Notes: generated by a model from the letters alone, not told the origin. Shown: positions 22,744-32,797, counted from the first letter of the stretch. The stretch: DNA of 64,000 nt from Serratia nematodiphila DZ0503SBS1 (GCF_000738675.1 NZ_JPUX01000001.1:2046001-2110000), one strand, 5' to 3'. Translations and numbers: made by a program.

Positions 22744-25392
22744 TCACTGCGCGTCGGCGGCCTGCAGCGGCAGCGTCAGATTGACGATGCCGTCCTCAAG
22801 CTGCACCTCGATGCCAAAGCCCAGCCGCTGCGCCAGTGCGATCATGCCGCGGTTATTCGGCATGGTGATGCCGCTCAGGCGGGTCAGGCCATGCGCGCGC
22901 GCATAGGCGATCATTTTCTCCAGCAACTGACGGCCCAGGCCCAGGCCTTTCAGGTCGGAACGCACCAGCACGGCGAATTCTGCGTCGGTGTTGTCCGGAT
23001 CGGACAGCGCGCGGGTCACGCCGATGATCTCGTCTGCGCGCAGCGCCACAAAGGCCATTTCTCGATCGTAGTCGATCTGCGTCATGTTGGCCAAATCGTC
23101 ATGGGTAAACTCATTGATCTCGCTGAAGTAGCGATAATAGAGGTCTTCCTTGGTCACCCGGTCGATGAAATGCTTCAGCGCCGGTTCGTCTTCCGGCAGG
23201 ATCGGGCGGAACAGGCACTGGCTGCCGTCTTTCAACGCGATGGTCTCTTCCAGCTCATGCGGATAAGGGCGGATCGCCAGCCGCGCCTGCGGATCGCCGC
23301 TGAACGGCGCGAGCTGCATCGAAACGTCCAGCAAGGTGAATTCGCTGCCGGAGGCCAGCACCGGATGGATATCCAGCCGGGCGATCTCCGGGCAGTCGAG
23401 GATCAGGTTGGAGACCTGCACCAGCAAACGGCTTAGTCCTGGGATATCTAAAGGCCGCAGCGCGCTGCGCCCGCGGATCTTGCCGCCTTTCACCGCCTGC
23501 AGCACCAGATAACGCGCCAGCGCCATGTTCAGCGGCGGCAGCGCGACCGCCACCTGATTTTCCTGGCGCCATTCCACACCGCCCTCACCCAGCATGATCA
23601 GCGGACCGAAAATCGCATCCTGCTCTACCGCGATGCGCAGCTCTTGGGCGCCGGCGCGGTTGGCCATGCTCTGCACCAGTAAGCCGTGGATGCGCGCCTG
23701 AGGGTAGGTGCGCTTCACGCGGTCGAGGATCGCCTCCGCCGCGCGCTGCACTTCGGTCGCGGTGCGCAGGTAGAGCATGACGCCCTGAACTTCCGACTTG
23801 TGCGGGATATCCGGCGAGCGCAGCTTCAGCGCCACCGGGTAGCCGATCTGCTCGGCGATATGTACCGCTTCGGCGCTGTCTTCGGCGATCCAGGTCGGCA
23901 GGGTGCTCAGGTCATAAGCCTGCAGAATGGATTGCACCTCGTGGGTATCCAACTGGGTGGCGCCTTCGGCCAGCGCCTGATGGATCAGGCGGTGAGCGTC
24001 GGCGGTATTGGCGGTCAGGCCGACCGGCAGCGCCGGCGTCTCTTTCAGCTGCTTTTGGTTGCGGCGGTATTCCACCATATGCATAAAAGCGGTCACAGCG
24101 CCTTCCGGCGTGCGGTAGGTGGGAATGGCGGCCTCGGTAAACAGCCGGCGCGCCTCTTGAGAAGAGTATTCGCCGCACCAGTTGGTCAGCAAGGTGATGC
24201 GTTTGCCGCGCGCATGGCGGTGCAGCGCGTCGATCAGCCGCTGCGCCGTGGCGGTGCCCGGCGCCGCCGCGCTCGGCGCATGGATCAGCAGCAGCGCGTC
24301 ATAGTCGTGGCTGTCGAGCAGCGCTTCAAGAGCCGCCAGGTAGCGCTGCGGCGTGGCGTCGTCGCGCAGATCGAGCGGGTTGCCGGCGCGAATGAAATCC
24401 GGCAGCGCATCGCTCAGCTTCGCCAGGCTCTCCTCGCTCAGCGTCGCCAGCTTGCCGTTGCGCCCGAGCAGCTCGTCCAGCGCCATCGCCGCCAGCGCCG
24501 CCCCGTTGCTGACGATCATCAGCCGTTCGCCGCGCAGCGGATGCATATGGCTGAGGGTTTCCACCGCTGAGAACAGCTCATGGGTATCCTGCACGCGCAG
24601 CAGGCCGGCGCGCTGGATGGCGGCGTCGTAAGCGGCGTCCAGCCCTTGCTGGCTGTTGAGCAGTAATTGCGCCTGTTGGCTGCGGCCGCTTTTGATCACC
24701 AGAATGGGCTTATTGCGTGAGGCGCTGCGCGAGGCGGAGAGAAAGCGCCGTGCGTCGCTGATGTTTTCCAGATACAGCAGGATGGCGCTGGTCTTGCCGT
24801 CGCGCGCCAAAAAGTCGAGCAGGTCGTCGACGTCGATATCCAGGCTGTCGCCCAGCGCAATGAAATAGGAGAAGCCGACTTCGCGCTGCTGCGCCCAGTC
24901 GAGAATAGTGTTGGCGACGGCGGCGGACTGCGAGATAAACGCCAGCTTGCCTTTTTGGATCGGCACCGGCGAGAAGCTGGCGTTAATGCCCTGCCACGGC
25001 GCCAGCAATCCCAGGCTGTTGGGGCCCAGCAGCCGCATGGCGTAGCGCTGCGCGCAGGCTTTCAGCTCGGTGAACTGTTCCGGTGGCGAAGAGAGCACAA
25101 TGGCGGTTTTACAGCCGCGCTGCCCCAGCGCGTCGAGCAGCGCCAGATTACGCTTGGCGTGGGTGCAGATGATCGCCAGATCCGGCGTCAGCGGCAGGCT
25201 GGCGACGTCGGGATAGGCCATGACGCCGCATACCGCCTTGTAGCGCGGCGTAACCGGCAGGATGGGGCCGCCGAAACCGCCGGCCAGCAGGTTGCTCATC
25301 ATCAGGTTGCCGGCGCGGCCCGGCTGCTGCGAAGCGCCCAGCACGGCGATCGATTTGGGACGTAGTAGCGCTTCTAACCCTCGCTGGCTCAT
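22744..25392 (-). CDS. patZ: Protein lysine acetyltransferase PatZ (Pka/YfiQ)
   Basis: Large acetyltransferase that uses acetyl-CoA to acetylate and inactivate enzymes such as acetyl-CoA synthetase. Order of domains in the 882 residues: CoA-binding and succinyl-CoA ligase-like domains (about 1-460, beginning LLRPKSIAVLGAS), an ATP-grasp-like domain (about 480-700, with HKSEVQGVML and GPLIMLGEGG), and a GNAT domain (about 720-875) with RSDLKGLGLGRQLLEKMIAYA as the acetyl-CoA loop. This is the NDP-forming acyl-CoA synthetase-like plus GNAT architecture of PatZ. It lies 42 bases downstream of tapT and may be cotranscribed. Confidence 0.95.
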   Translation of the reverse strand: MSQRGLEALLRPKSIAVLGASQQPGRAGNLMMSNLLAGGFGGPILPVTPRYKAVCGVMAYPDVASLPLTPDLAIICTHAKRNLALLDALGQRGCKTAIVLSSPPEQFTELKACAQRYAMRLLGPNSLGLLAPWQGINASFSPVPIQKGKLAFISQSAAVANTILDWAQQREVGFSYFIALGDSLDIDVDDLLDFLARDGKTSAILLYLENISDARRFLSASRSASRNKPILVIKSGRSQQAQLLLNSQQGLDAAYDAAIQRAGLLRVQDTHELFSAVETLSHMHPLRGERLMIVSNGAALAAMALDELLGRNGKLATLSEESLAKLSDALPDFIRAGNPLDLRDDATPQRYLAALEALLDSHDYDALLLIHAPSAAAPGTATAQRLIDALHRHARGKRITLLTNWCGEYSSQEARRLFTEAAIPTYRTPEGAVTAFMHMVEYRRNQKQLKETPALPVGLTANTADAHRLIHQALAEGATQLDTHEVQSILQAYDLSTLPTWIAEDSAEAVHIAEQIGYPVALKLRSPDIPHKSEVQGVMLYLRTATEVQRAAEAILDRVKRTYPQARIHGLLVQSMANRAGAQELRIAVEQDAIFGPLIMLGEGGVEWRQENQVAVALPPLNMALARYLVLQAVKGGKIRGRSALRPLDIPGLSRLLVQVSNLILDCPEIARLDIHPVLASGSEFTLLDVSMQLAPFSGDPQARLAIRPYPHELEETIALKDGSQCLFRPILPEDEPALKHFIDRVTKEDLYYRYFSEINEFTHDDLANMTQIDYDREMAFVALRADEIIGVTRALSDPDNTDAEFAVLVRSDLKGLGLGRQLLEKMIAYARAHGLTRLSGITMPNNRGMIALAQRLGFGIEVQLEDGIVNLTLPLQAADAQ

Positions 25393-25434
25393 GCACGGCT
25401 CCTTTTGGCAACGTTATGCCTGATTTTAGGCGCT

Positions 25435-26130
25435 TTATGGCTGCATTGCTGTGACCGATGCCTCCGGCCGGGTCGGTTTTCCCGCCAGATACTGTTGACG
25501 GAAATAGCGAAAATGCTGATTCAACCCTTCGGCGGCCGGCAGATCGCCCGCCTGTTGCAGCAGGGCGGCGGCCACTTCCGCCGTGCAGTGTTGCTCGGCG
25601 CGGCTGGCTTCGCGCAGCTGGTAGTCCGATGCGGCGTCGACGTTGAGGGAAAACACCGGGAATTGATTGAGATACGGGCTTTTACGGAACATTTTTCGCG
25701 CCTCCGCCCAGGTACCGTCCAGCATGATGAACAGCGGCGGTTTGCCGCCGACGGGCAGCGCGCTGAACACCGGCCGTTCGGCGTCGGCGTAGGACGCGGG
25801 GAACACCACATAAGGCTGCCGTGTCGGATCGTTGATGGCCGCCAGCAGGGCGGGATCGACCTCGGTGCGCGACCAGAGGAACGCCTGGGTGTCCGGCAGG
25901 ATATCGGCGATCAGGCGGCCGGTGTTGCTGGGCTTGAGCGGCTCGGCGCCGAACATGATCAGGCAGAAACGGCTGCCGGCCTGCTGTGGGCGAATGGTGT
26001 CGCACAGGCAGTTTTTATGCGGCAGCAGGCAACCCTGACAACGCGCCACCCGGCAACCGCGCGCCAAAAAAGGGCGGGTGGCGCGGTCTAAACGGAATTG
26101 GCGCAGGCGAAGTACGGCGTTGTCGGTCAT
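25435..26130 (-). CDS. tapT: tRNA-uridine aminocarboxypropyltransferase TapT (DTW domain)
   Basis: Transfers the 3-amino-3-carboxypropyl group of SAM to U47 of tRNA to make acp3U. The 231-residue protein has an N-terminal cysteine cluster (CRVARCQGCLLPHKNCLC, likely metal-binding) and the DTW signature in M-L-D-G-T-W-A-E-A-R. It corresponds to E. coli YfiP. It is upstream of patZ on the same strand, with a TTACAAT -10-like element near 26150. Confidence 0.92.
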   Translation of the reverse strand: MTDNAVLRLRQFRLDRATRPFLARGCRVARCQGCLLPHKNCLCDTIRPQQAGSRFCLIMFGAEPLKPSNTGRLIADILPDTQAFLWSRTEVDPALLAAINDPTRQPYVVFPASYADAERPVFSALPVGGKPPLFIMLDGTWAEARKMFRKSPYLNQFPVFSLNVDAASDYQLREASRAEQHCTAEVAAALLQQAGDLPAAEGLNQHFRYFRQQYLAGKPTRPEASVTAMQP

Positions 26131-26164
26131 AACGATCCTGGGGAAAAACCGCTATTGTAACGCA

Positions 26165-26192
26165 GAAAAAAGCCCGCCGGGAGAGGCGGGCT
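26165..26192 (-). terminator. Terminator after trxC
   Basis: AGCCCGCC/GGCGGGCT stem at 26171-26192, followed on the minus strand by TTTTTTCT. It separates trxC from tapT-patZ. Confidence 0.88.
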
Positions 26193-26243
26193 CGATCGGG
26201 GGCGTTCGCGCGCGATGGCGGGATACGGCCTATACTTGCCGAA

Positions 26244-26663
26244 TCACACTAACTCGTTGAGCCAGTTGTCAAACGGCGCTTTCGGCATCGCGCCGTTGAG
26301 CATGTCGACCATCTTGCCCTGACGGAACACCATGATGGTCGGGATGCTGCGGATGCGGAAACGGGCGCTCAGCTCCGGCTCGGCTTCGGTGTTCACTTTC
26401 ACGAAGCGCACTTTGCCGGCGCGCTCTTCGGCCACGTCTTCAAAGATCGGTGCAAAGCTGCGGCACGGGCCGCACCACGGCGCCCAGAAATCGACCACGA
26501 CCGGCAGATCGTCCTGCAGCAACTGGTCCAGCGTGGCGGCGGTGGCGTTGATCACTTCACCGTCGAAGAGCTCATGGCCGCAGCGGCCGCATTTCGCATT
26601 GTCCGCCAGACGTTCTTCCGGCACGCGGTTGGTGGCATTGCAAGCTGCACAAACTGTATTCAT
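26244..26663 (-). CDS. trxC: Thioredoxin 2
   Basis: Cytoplasmic thiol-disulfide reductant. An N-terminal zinc finger with two CxxC pairs (Cys5/Cys8 and Cys25/Cys28) precedes the thioredoxin fold with active site W-C-G-P-C (Cys64, Cys67). The ATG at 26663 gives 139 residues, exactly the E. coli TrxC length, and has CGAGGT five bases upstream; the frame extends further but without homology. E. coli trxC is OxyR-regulated; no OxyR site was identified by eye. Confidence 0.97.
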   Translation of the reverse strand: MNTVCAACNATNRVPEERLADNAKCGRCGHELFDGEVINATAATLDQLLQDDLPVVVDFWAPWCGPCRSFAPIFEDVAEERAGKVRFVKVNTEAEPELSARFRIRSIPTIMVFRQGKMVDMLNGAMPKAPFDNWLNELV

Positions 26664-26870
26664 GTTGACCTCGGGTACAGAGAAAGCATGGTCCCCGCAA
26701 CGCGGTTGCGGAGATGTTTCTTTAATGCTGACAATTATCGGCAAAACCCGGCGCGTGAACAATGAGGTTTGTTCAATGGGTGTGATAGTTGGGAGCTTTT
26801 AGCGCAAGTTGGTGGCTTCGTGCACCAACATCAGGTAATCTTCGCGCCCTGCGCGTTGGTGGAGAAGACA

Positions 26871-27959
26871 ATGAACGATTCATTTAGTGGCAAGAACGGT
26901 AAAGTCAAAGTGATGTACGTCCGCAGTGACGACGACAACGGCGACGACCGTAACAAGAATAAACGTCCGGCCGGCAAAGGCCGTCCGGCTGACGGTGCGC
27001 GATCGGGCCGCACCGGTCAAGACAAGGCGCGCGGCGGCAACGATCGCCGCGGCGCCGACTCCCGCCGCAGTGAAAGCGATCGTCCTCGCCGTCCGGCGCG
27101 CTCTGAAGAGCGCGGTGGCAATGAGTCGCCGTGGAGAACCGTCTCGCGCGCGCCGAATGAAGAGCCGGCGTTCGATCATGGCGGCATCAGCGGCAAAAGC
27201 TTTATCGATCCTGAGCAGCTGCGCCGCCAGCGCGCGGAAGAAACCCGCGTTTACGGTGAAAACGCCTGTCAGGCGTTGTTCGCCAGCCGTCCGGAAGCGA
27301 TCGTGCGCGCCTGGTTCGTGCAGTCGGTCACCCCGCGCTTCCGCGAAGCGCTGCGCTGGATGGCGGCTAACCGCAAAGCTTACCACGTGGTGGATGAAGA
27401 AGAACTGGCCAAGGCTTCCGGCACCGAGCACCACGGCGGCGTCTGCTTCCTGATCAAAAAGCGTCAGGGCCTGGATGCGCAGACCTACCTGAAAACCGCG
27501 CCGGCGACCGACTGCGTATTGGCGCTGGAAGAAGTGGGCAACCCGCATAACCTGGGCGCCATCGTCCGTTCTTGCGCCCACTTCGGCGTCAACGGCGTGC
27601 TGCTGCAGGATCCGGCGCTGCTGGAATCCGGCGCGGCGGTGCGCACCGCAGAAGGCGGCGCGGAGCACATCAAGGCGATCAACGCCGATGATTTCCTGTC
27701 GGTGCTGGATACCTTCCGCAAGGCGGGTTACACCATCGTCACCACCTCCAGCCACAAAGGCACCGCGCTGGCGCAGGCCAAGCTGCCGGCCAAGATGGTG
27801 CTGGTGCTGGGCCAGGAACGCGACGGTCTGAGCGACAGCGCCTGGCAGCAGGGCGATATGAACGTGTCCATCGGCGGCACCGGCAAGGTGGAAAGCCTGA
27901 ACGTTTCCGTGGCGACCGGCATTCTGCTGGCGGACTGGTGGCGTCAGAATCAGGCGTAA
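26871..27959 (+). CDS. yfiF: SpoU-family tRNA/rRNA methyltransferase YfiF
   Basis: Predicted SAM-dependent 2'-O-ribose methyltransferase of the SPOUT class, target not established. The first about 110 residues are low-complexity and highly charged (Arg, Asp, Gly, Asn), likely disordered and RNA-binding. The following substrate-binding and SpoU domains include [20 protein letters not shown] (motif 1), [11 protein letters not shown] (motif 2) and [14 protein letters not shown] (motif 3, knotted region). The start at 26871 was chosen by similarity to E. coli YfiF (345 residues; 362 here). Divergent from trxC. Confidence 0.93.
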   Translation: MNDSFSGKNGKVKVMYVRSDDDNGDDRNKNKRPAGKGRPADGARSGRTGQDKARGGNDRRGADSRRSESDRPRRPARSEERGGNESPWRTVSRAPNEEPAFDHGGISGKSFIDPEQLRRQRAEETRVYGENACQALFASRPEAIVRAWFVQSVTPRFREALRWMAANRKAYHVVDEEELAKASGTEHHGGVCFLIKKRQGLDAQTYLKTAPATDCVLALEEVGNPHNLGAIVRSCAHFGVNGVLLQDPALLESGAAVRTAEGGAEHIKAINADDFLSVLDTFRKAGYTIVTTSSHKGTALAQAKLPAKMVLVLGQERDGLSDSAWQQGDMNVSIGGTGKVESLNVSVATGILLADWWRQNQA

Positions 27960-27974
27960 TTTTCTACGTCGGAT

Positions 27975-28010
27975 AAAAAAACGGGCGCCCCAGGGCGCCC
28001 GTTTCGTTTA
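27975..28010. terminator. Terminator between convergent yfiF and emrB
   Basis: ACGGGCGCCC/GGGCGCCCGT stem at 27981-28002 with an A-run on the left and TTTCGTTT on the right, so it can work in both directions. Confidence 0.88.
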
Positions 28011-28017
28011 TTGAAGC

Positions 28018-29556
28018 TTAGTGAGCGCCGCCGCCCCCGCCCCCGCCGGAGCTGAATGGCGGTTTCGCCACCCACACCAGCACCAGCAACACCAGGAACA
28101 CCCCGGCCGACAGCCAGAATATCTCGTTGGCGGAGATGATCAGGCCCTGCGCGGTGATCTCGTTGGCGATATACGCCGACGCCTGCTGCTTGCTCATGCC
28201 GAGCTGCTCCAGTTGCCGGTACATCTCCTGCGACTGCGGGTTGTACGGGTTGACGAACTCCGTCAGTTGCGAATGGTGCTGCGATTCGCGCTGCGTCCAC
28301 AGGGTGGTGGTGATCGAGGTACCGATCGAACCCGCCAGCGTTCGCGTGAAGTTCGACAGGCTCGATGCCGCCGCCATGCGTTCCGGCGGCAGGCCGGACA
28401 GCGTGATGGTGGTCAACGGCATGAAGAAGCAGGCGATGGCGAAGCCCTGAACGAACTGTGGCCAGGCGGATGCGCCGAAGTCCATGCCCGGTTCAAACGT
28501 ATAGGCGCGCCAGTAGAAGCACACGGCATACATGATGAAGCTGAAGGTCACCAGCCGGCGCATGTCGAGCCGGTTGCCGAACTTGCCGATGATCGGCGAC
28601 AGCAACACCGGGATCAGCCCGACCGGCGCCGACGCCAGCCCCGCCCAGGTGGCGGTATAGCCGTACACCTCTTGCAACAGCTGCGGCAGCAGCACGATGG
28701 CGCCGAAGTACAGCATGTACGCCAGACTGATGCACAGGCAGCCGATGGTGAAGTTGCGCGACTTGAACAGCGACAGATCCACCACCGGATGGTCGTCCGT
28801 CAGCTCCCACACCACGAGGAACAGCAGCGCCACCACCGCCACGACGGTGAGCGTGATGATCTCGGTCGAGTTGAACCAGTCCAGCTCCTTGCCCTGATCG
28901 AGCATGATCTGCAGAGAACCGATGCCGACGATCAGCAATACCAGGCCGACGGTGTCGATCGGTTTGATCTCGGTTTTGGTTTCCCGCCCCTTCAACGTCG
29001 CCATCGCCGCCACGATCACGAAGACGCCGATCGGGATGTTGATGAAGAAGATCCAGCCCCAATGGTAGTTGTCGCTGATGTAGCCGCCGAGGATCGGCCC
29101 GAAGATTGGCGCGACGATAACGGTCATCGACCACAGCGCCAGGGCCATCGCTCGCTTGGCGGGCGGGTAGTTGTTCAACAACAAACTCTGCGACAGCGGG
29201 ATCAGCGGCCCGGCCACCACGCCCTGGATCACGCGGAAGAAGATCAGCATGCCAAGGCTGTTGGAGATGCCGCACAGCCAGGAGGCGATGGCGAACAGCG
29301 CGGTGGACCAAAGGAACAGCCGCACTTCGCCGAAACGCTTCGCCAGCCAGCCGGTGATCGGAATCGAGATGGCGTTCGCCACGCCGAACGAGGTGATCAC
29401 CCAGGTGCCCTGCGAGTTGGAAGACCCGAGGTTACCGGAAATGGTGGGGATCGCCACGTTGGCGATGGTGGAGTCCAGCACCTGCATGAAGGTCGCCATG
29501 GCGAGCGCGACCGTCATCCAGGCAAGCTGGGCACCTTCAAGCGGTTTCTGTGGCAA
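28018..29556 (-). CDS. emrB: Multidrug efflux MFS transporter EmrB
   Basis: Inner-membrane 14-helix DHA2 drug:H+ antiporter, 512 residues, pairing with EmrA to export hydrophobic drugs and uncouplers. The DHA2 motif QGTWVITSFGVANAISIP and motif C-like GPILGGYISDNYHWGWIFF are conserved with E. coli EmrB, as is the glycine-rich tail ending GGGAH. The start codon is TTG (29556), supported by GGAGG nine bases upstream and by alignment to E. coli. It is the last gene of emrR-OMF-emrA-emrB, 17 bases after emrA. Confidence 0.96.
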   Translation of the reverse strand: MPQKPLEGAQLAWMTVALAMATFMQVLDSTIANVAIPTISGNLGSSNSQGTWVITSFGVANAISIPITGWLAKRFGEVRLFLWSTALFAIASWLCGISNSLGMLIFFRVIQGVVAGPLIPLSQSLLLNNYPPAKRAMALALWSMTVIVAPIFGPILGGYISDNYHWGWIFFINIPIGVFVIVAAMATLKGRETKTEIKPIDTVGLVLLIVGIGSLQIMLDQGKELDWFNSTEIITLTVVAVVALLFLVVWELTDDHPVVDLSLFKSRNFTIGCLCISLAYMLYFGAIVLLPQLLQEVYGYTATWAGLASAPVGLIPVLLSPIIGKFGNRLDMRRLVTFSFIMYAVCFYWRAYTFEPGMDFGASAWPQFVQGFAIACFFMPLTTITLSGLPPERMAAASSLSNFTRTLAGSIGTSITTTLWTQRESQHHSQLTEFVNPYNPQSQEMYRQLEQLGMSKQQASAYIANEITAQGLIISANEIFWLSAGVFLVLLVLVWVAKPPFSSGGGGGGGAH

Positions 29557-29573
29557 GATGGCCTCCCGCGCGC

Positions 29574-30746
29574 TTAGCCGGCGTTCGCATGGATCACGTC
29601 GGCGATCAGCTGGTTAACCGGCGCCAGATTCAACGCCAGCGCGTCGCTCTGATACAGCGGTTTGTCGCGCACCACGTCGGCCAGCACGCGGCCGTCCAGA
29701 TTGGCGGTGTCGACGGTCACCAGCGTCGAAAGACCGATGCGCAGCGGATGATCGGCCACCTGCTTGGCGTCGAGCTCAATACGCACCGGCAGGCGTTGCA
29801 CCACCTTGATCCAGTTGCCGGTGGCGTTCTGGGCCGGCAGCAGCGAGAAGGCGCTGCCGGTGCCCATGTCGATACCGGCCACTTTGCCCTGATACACCAC
29901 GTCGTCGCCGTAGACGTCGCTGACCACCGTCGCCGGCTGGCCGATGCGCATATTGGCGATCTGCGTTTCCTTGAAGTTGGCGTCAACCCAGATGTGATCG
30001 GCCGGCACTACCGCCATCAGCGGCGAACCGGCGGCGATCTGCGCGCCGACCTGCACGCTGCGGCGCGAGACATAGCCGGTAATCGGGCTGATCACCTTGG
30101 TACGCTGCAGCGCCAGCCAGGCGTCGCGCATCTGCGCGGCGGCCTGTTGGATCGCCGGCTGCTGTTCCAGCGGGGTGTTCAGCACCATCGCCTGGTTGGC
30201 GTTGTATTGCTGTACCGCCACTTCCAGCGCGGCTTTGGCGCTGTCGACCGCATCGCGCGCGTGTTGCAGCTCTTCGCGGCCGATGGCGTCAACGCTGCCC
30301 AGCACCACGCGGCGTTTCAGATCGTTCTCGGCCTTGCTCAGATCGGTCTTGCGCAGGGCGATGTTGGCCTGATACTGCTTGCTGTTGATGATCAGCTGGT
30401 GGGTCTGACGCACGCTGTTGGCCAGGCCGGTTTTGGCGCGTTCAAACGCCTGCTCGGCATCGGTCGGGTCGAGCGTCAGCAGCACGTCGCCCTGCTTGAC
30501 GTAGTCGGTGTTGTCGAAGTTGACGCTGTTCACGCTGCCGGACACCTGGGCCATGATCTGCACCTGGTTGCCGGAGACGTAGGCGTCGTCGGTTTCCTGG
30601 TGATGACGCAGCACCAGGAACCAATACACTAAATAAGCCACCCCTATAACAATGAAAATAACCGTCAGCAACAGCAGCCAAAATTTGCGCTGCTTCTTTT
30701 TGCCGCTCGGCTGCTGCGGGTTTTGGGTTTCCGCGCTTGCGCTCAT
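29574..30746 (-). CDS. emrA: Periplasmic adaptor EmrA
   Basis: Membrane fusion protein linking EmrB to an outer-membrane channel. One N-terminal transmembrane helix (about residues 22-46) is followed by a biotinyl-lipoyl half (ETDDAYVSGNQVQIMAQVSG), a long alpha-helical hairpin, the second lipoyl half (ISPITGYVSRRSVQVGAQI) and a beta-barrel. The ATG at 30746 (MSASAETQ) has GGAG seven bases upstream and matches E. coli EmrA. Length 390 residues. Confidence 0.96.
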   Translation of the reverse strand: MSASAETQNPQQPSGKKKQRKFWLLLLTVIFIVIGVAYLVYWFLVLRHHQETDDAYVSGNQVQIMAQVSGSVNSVNFDNTDYVKQGDVLLTLDPTDAEQAFERAKTGLANSVRQTHQLIINSKQYQANIALRKTDLSKAENDLKRRVVLGSVDAIGREELQHARDAVDSAKAALEVAVQQYNANQAMVLNTPLEQQPAIQQAAAQMRDAWLALQRTKVISPITGYVSRRSVQVGAQIAAGSPLMAVVPADHIWVDANFKETQIANMRIGQPATVVSDVYGDDVVYQGKVAGIDMGTGSAFSLLPAQNATGNWIKVVQRLPVRIELDAKQVADHPLRIGLSTLVTVDTANLDGRVLADVVRDKPLYQSDALALNLAPVNQLIADVIHANAG

Positions 30747-30769
30747 GGTGTTCTCCAAGCCTTATATTA

Positions 30770-32221
30770 TTATGCTTTCGAATCCGCTGCGGCCGGGGCC
30801 TGATAGCCACCGCCCAACGCGCGGATCAGTCCTATCTTCGCCTGCAGTAAATTGCTGCTGGCATTCAACTCCGCCTGTTGCTGCTGCAATAGCTGCGTCT
30901 GGCTGGTCAACAGATCGTCGCGCCCGATAATCCCTGCCTGGTAACGGGCGTTGGCGACCTGATACACCTGTTGCATCGACTGGGCCGCGGACGCCGCCTG
31001 CAGCTGCTGTTGTGCAGAGCTCTGCTGGATGGTGATGGCGTCGGCGGTTTCCTGTACCGCATTCAGGATGGTTTGGTTGTAGGATTCCACCGCTTCGTCA
31101 TACAGCGCGGATTCCTCGCCCAGCTTGCTGCGCAGCGCCCCGGCGTGGAAGATCGGCAGCGAGATCGCCGGCATCACGTTCCAGGCCTGGCTGGCCGCTT
31201 CAAACAGATTCGGGCTGGTGCCACTGGTATTGGTGGTCATCAGGCCGGCGAAGGCTGAAATGGTCAGGCTGGGGTAAAACTCTTTACGCGCGGCGCTGAC
31301 GCGCTGGCTGTAAGACTCCACCAGCTGGCGTTGCGCGGCGATGTCCGGGCGTTTGCCCAGCAGATCCGCCGTCAGTTCGCCCTGCGGCGCCATCAGGTTG
31401 TCTGCAGGCAGCGGCACCTGACGCAGGTGCTGCATGGCGTTCGGCCCCTGGCCCGCCAGCGCGGCGAGCTGGTGTCTGAGCTGTTCGATTTGCGACTGCA
31501 GCTGCAGAATCTGCTGTTTGGCGACGTCGGACTGCGCCTGGGTTTGTTGCGGCACGTCGACGCCGGTCAGGCCGGCCTGATAGCGCTGTTGGCGCAGCGC
31601 GGTCAGGCGCTCGTTGTTGTTCACTTCCTGCTGCAGCAGCTTCTCGAGCGCCAGATTGCTCTGCAGCTGGTAGTAGGCGGACGCCACCGAGCTGGTCAGC
31701 GTCAGCGCCGCCTGTTCCTGCTCGGCGCGCGCTGCGTTCACTTGCGCCTTGGCGGCGTTCACCTGGTTGCGGTATTTGCCCCACCAGTCGAACTCGTACG
31801 CCAGGTTCAACCCCAGCGAGTTGGAGCTTGAATAGATCGGCTTATGCGGATACCCCAAACCCATATTGACGTTCTGCGGCACGCGCTGGCGCTGGGTGCT
31901 GGCGTTCAGATCCAGGTTCGGCCCGTTGGCGGCGCTGGCTTCGCCCACCACGCTCTGCGCTTCGCGCACGCGGGCGGCGGCCTGACGCAGGGTCGGCGAG
32001 CTTTGCAGCGTCTGCGTCATCAAGGCGTCCAGCTGCGGATCCTTGAGGGCGCGCCACCACTGCGGGCTGACGGCCAGCGAACTGACTTTCGGCTGAGCCA
32101 ACTGCAGGCTCTGCGGATCCATCAGCGTGGATTGCGGGGCAATATTATCGGTCGAAGCACACCCGGCCAGCAGCAACACGGCGAACAGCGGGGTGAATCT
32201 CCAGTGAAATGGGGATCGCAT
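30770..32221 (-). CDS. NodT-family outer-membrane efflux lipoprotein of the emr operon
   Basis: Predicted TolC-like outer-membrane channel, 483 residues, N-terminally lipidated at Cys21 (lipobox LAGC). Two OEP repeats are visible (about 50-240 and 265-460), with the family features WWRALKDPQLDALM, AYEFDWWGKYRNQV and PDIAAQRQLVESYSQRVSAARKEFYPSL. It sits between emrR and emrA on the same strand with short gaps (28 and 23 bases). E. coli emrRAB has no such gene and uses TolC, so this operon encodes its own candidate exit duct. No specific name is assigned. Confidence 0.93.
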   Translation of the reverse strand: MRSPFHWRFTPLFAVLLLAGCASTDNIAPQSTLMDPQSLQLAQPKVSSLAVSPQWWRALKDPQLDALMTQTLQSSPTLRQAAARVREAQSVVGEASAANGPNLDLNASTQRQRVPQNVNMGLGYPHKPIYSSSNSLGLNLAYEFDWWGKYRNQVNAAKAQVNAARAEQEQAALTLTSSVASAYYQLQSNLALEKLLQQEVNNNERLTALRQQRYQAGLTGVDVPQQTQAQSDVAKQQILQLQSQIEQLRHQLAALAGQGPNAMQHLRQVPLPADNLMAPQGELTADLLGKRPDIAAQRQLVESYSQRVSAARKEFYPSLTISAFAGLMTTNTSGTSPNLFEAASQAWNVMPAISLPIFHAGALRSKLGEESALYDEAVESYNQTILNAVQETADAITIQQSSAQQQLQAASAAQSMQQVYQVANARYQAGIIGRDDLLTSQTQLLQQQQAELNASSNLLQAKIGLIRALGGGYQAPAAADSKA

Positions 32222-32249
32222 AAGTAGGTACCTGAACAGAAATTGTGAA

Positions 32250-32768
32250 TTAGGGTAACTGTTCTGTGATTTCCATTTGATCCAGACGTGCCAGCAATTT
32301 GCGCGTCAGCTGTTCCAGCTGTTTTTGCTCATCGTCGGTCAGCGTGGACCACAGGAAATGCAGACATTGGTGCTGCGGCGGCAGCAGTTGACTGAGAAAT
32401 TCTTCCCCCTGCGGCGTCAGATGCAGATGCAGGCAGCGGCGATCGTTGTCGCTTTCCCGGCGTTCGATCCAGCCGCGCTTCTCCAGCTCGTCGGCGATGC
32501 GGGTTGCATTGGTGCGCGAGGAGCCCAGGGCAGAGCTTAGCTCAGAAGGTTGGATGCTGTGGCTTTCCTGCGCATCCAGGGTAATCAGCGCCATAAACAG
32601 TGTTTCGTTAATCCCCTGCGCTTTCAGCATCTTATTGCGGTTTTCCAGCAGCTTGCCTTGCATGTGCATGCACAGGCGGGTCAGCAGGATTTCCTGATAA
32701 GGGAAATCTTTCTGCCGCGTGGCGCGGAAATTCAGCATTTGTTCTATGGGGGCAAACGAGCTTTCCAT
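32250..32768 (-). CDS. emrR: MarR-family repressor EmrR (MprA)
   Basis: Winged-helix repressor of the emr operon, released by hydrophobic drugs and uncouplers. The 172-residue protein is close to E. coli EmrR, with the recognition helix region [27 protein letters not shown] and the wing [12 protein letters not shown]. It is first in the operon. The adjacent promoter at 32798-32826 is the expected autoregulatory target. Confidence 0.97.
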   Translation of the reverse strand: MESSFAPIEQMLNFRATRQKDFPYQEILLTRLCMHMQGKLLENRNKMLKAQGINETLFMALITLDAQESHSIQPSELSSALGSSRTNATRIADELEKRGWIERRESDNDRRCLHLHLTPQGEEFLSQLLPPQHQCLHFLWSTLTDDEQKQLEQLTRKLLARLDQMEITEQLP

Positions 32769-32797
32769 AATTTAGGGCCTCATTAATTTCGTTCGAG

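Noticed and set aside
26230..26237. CTATACTT after trxC considered as a sigma-S -10 element
   Set aside because: It points rightward into the antisense of trxC with no gene to serve, so chance is more likely.
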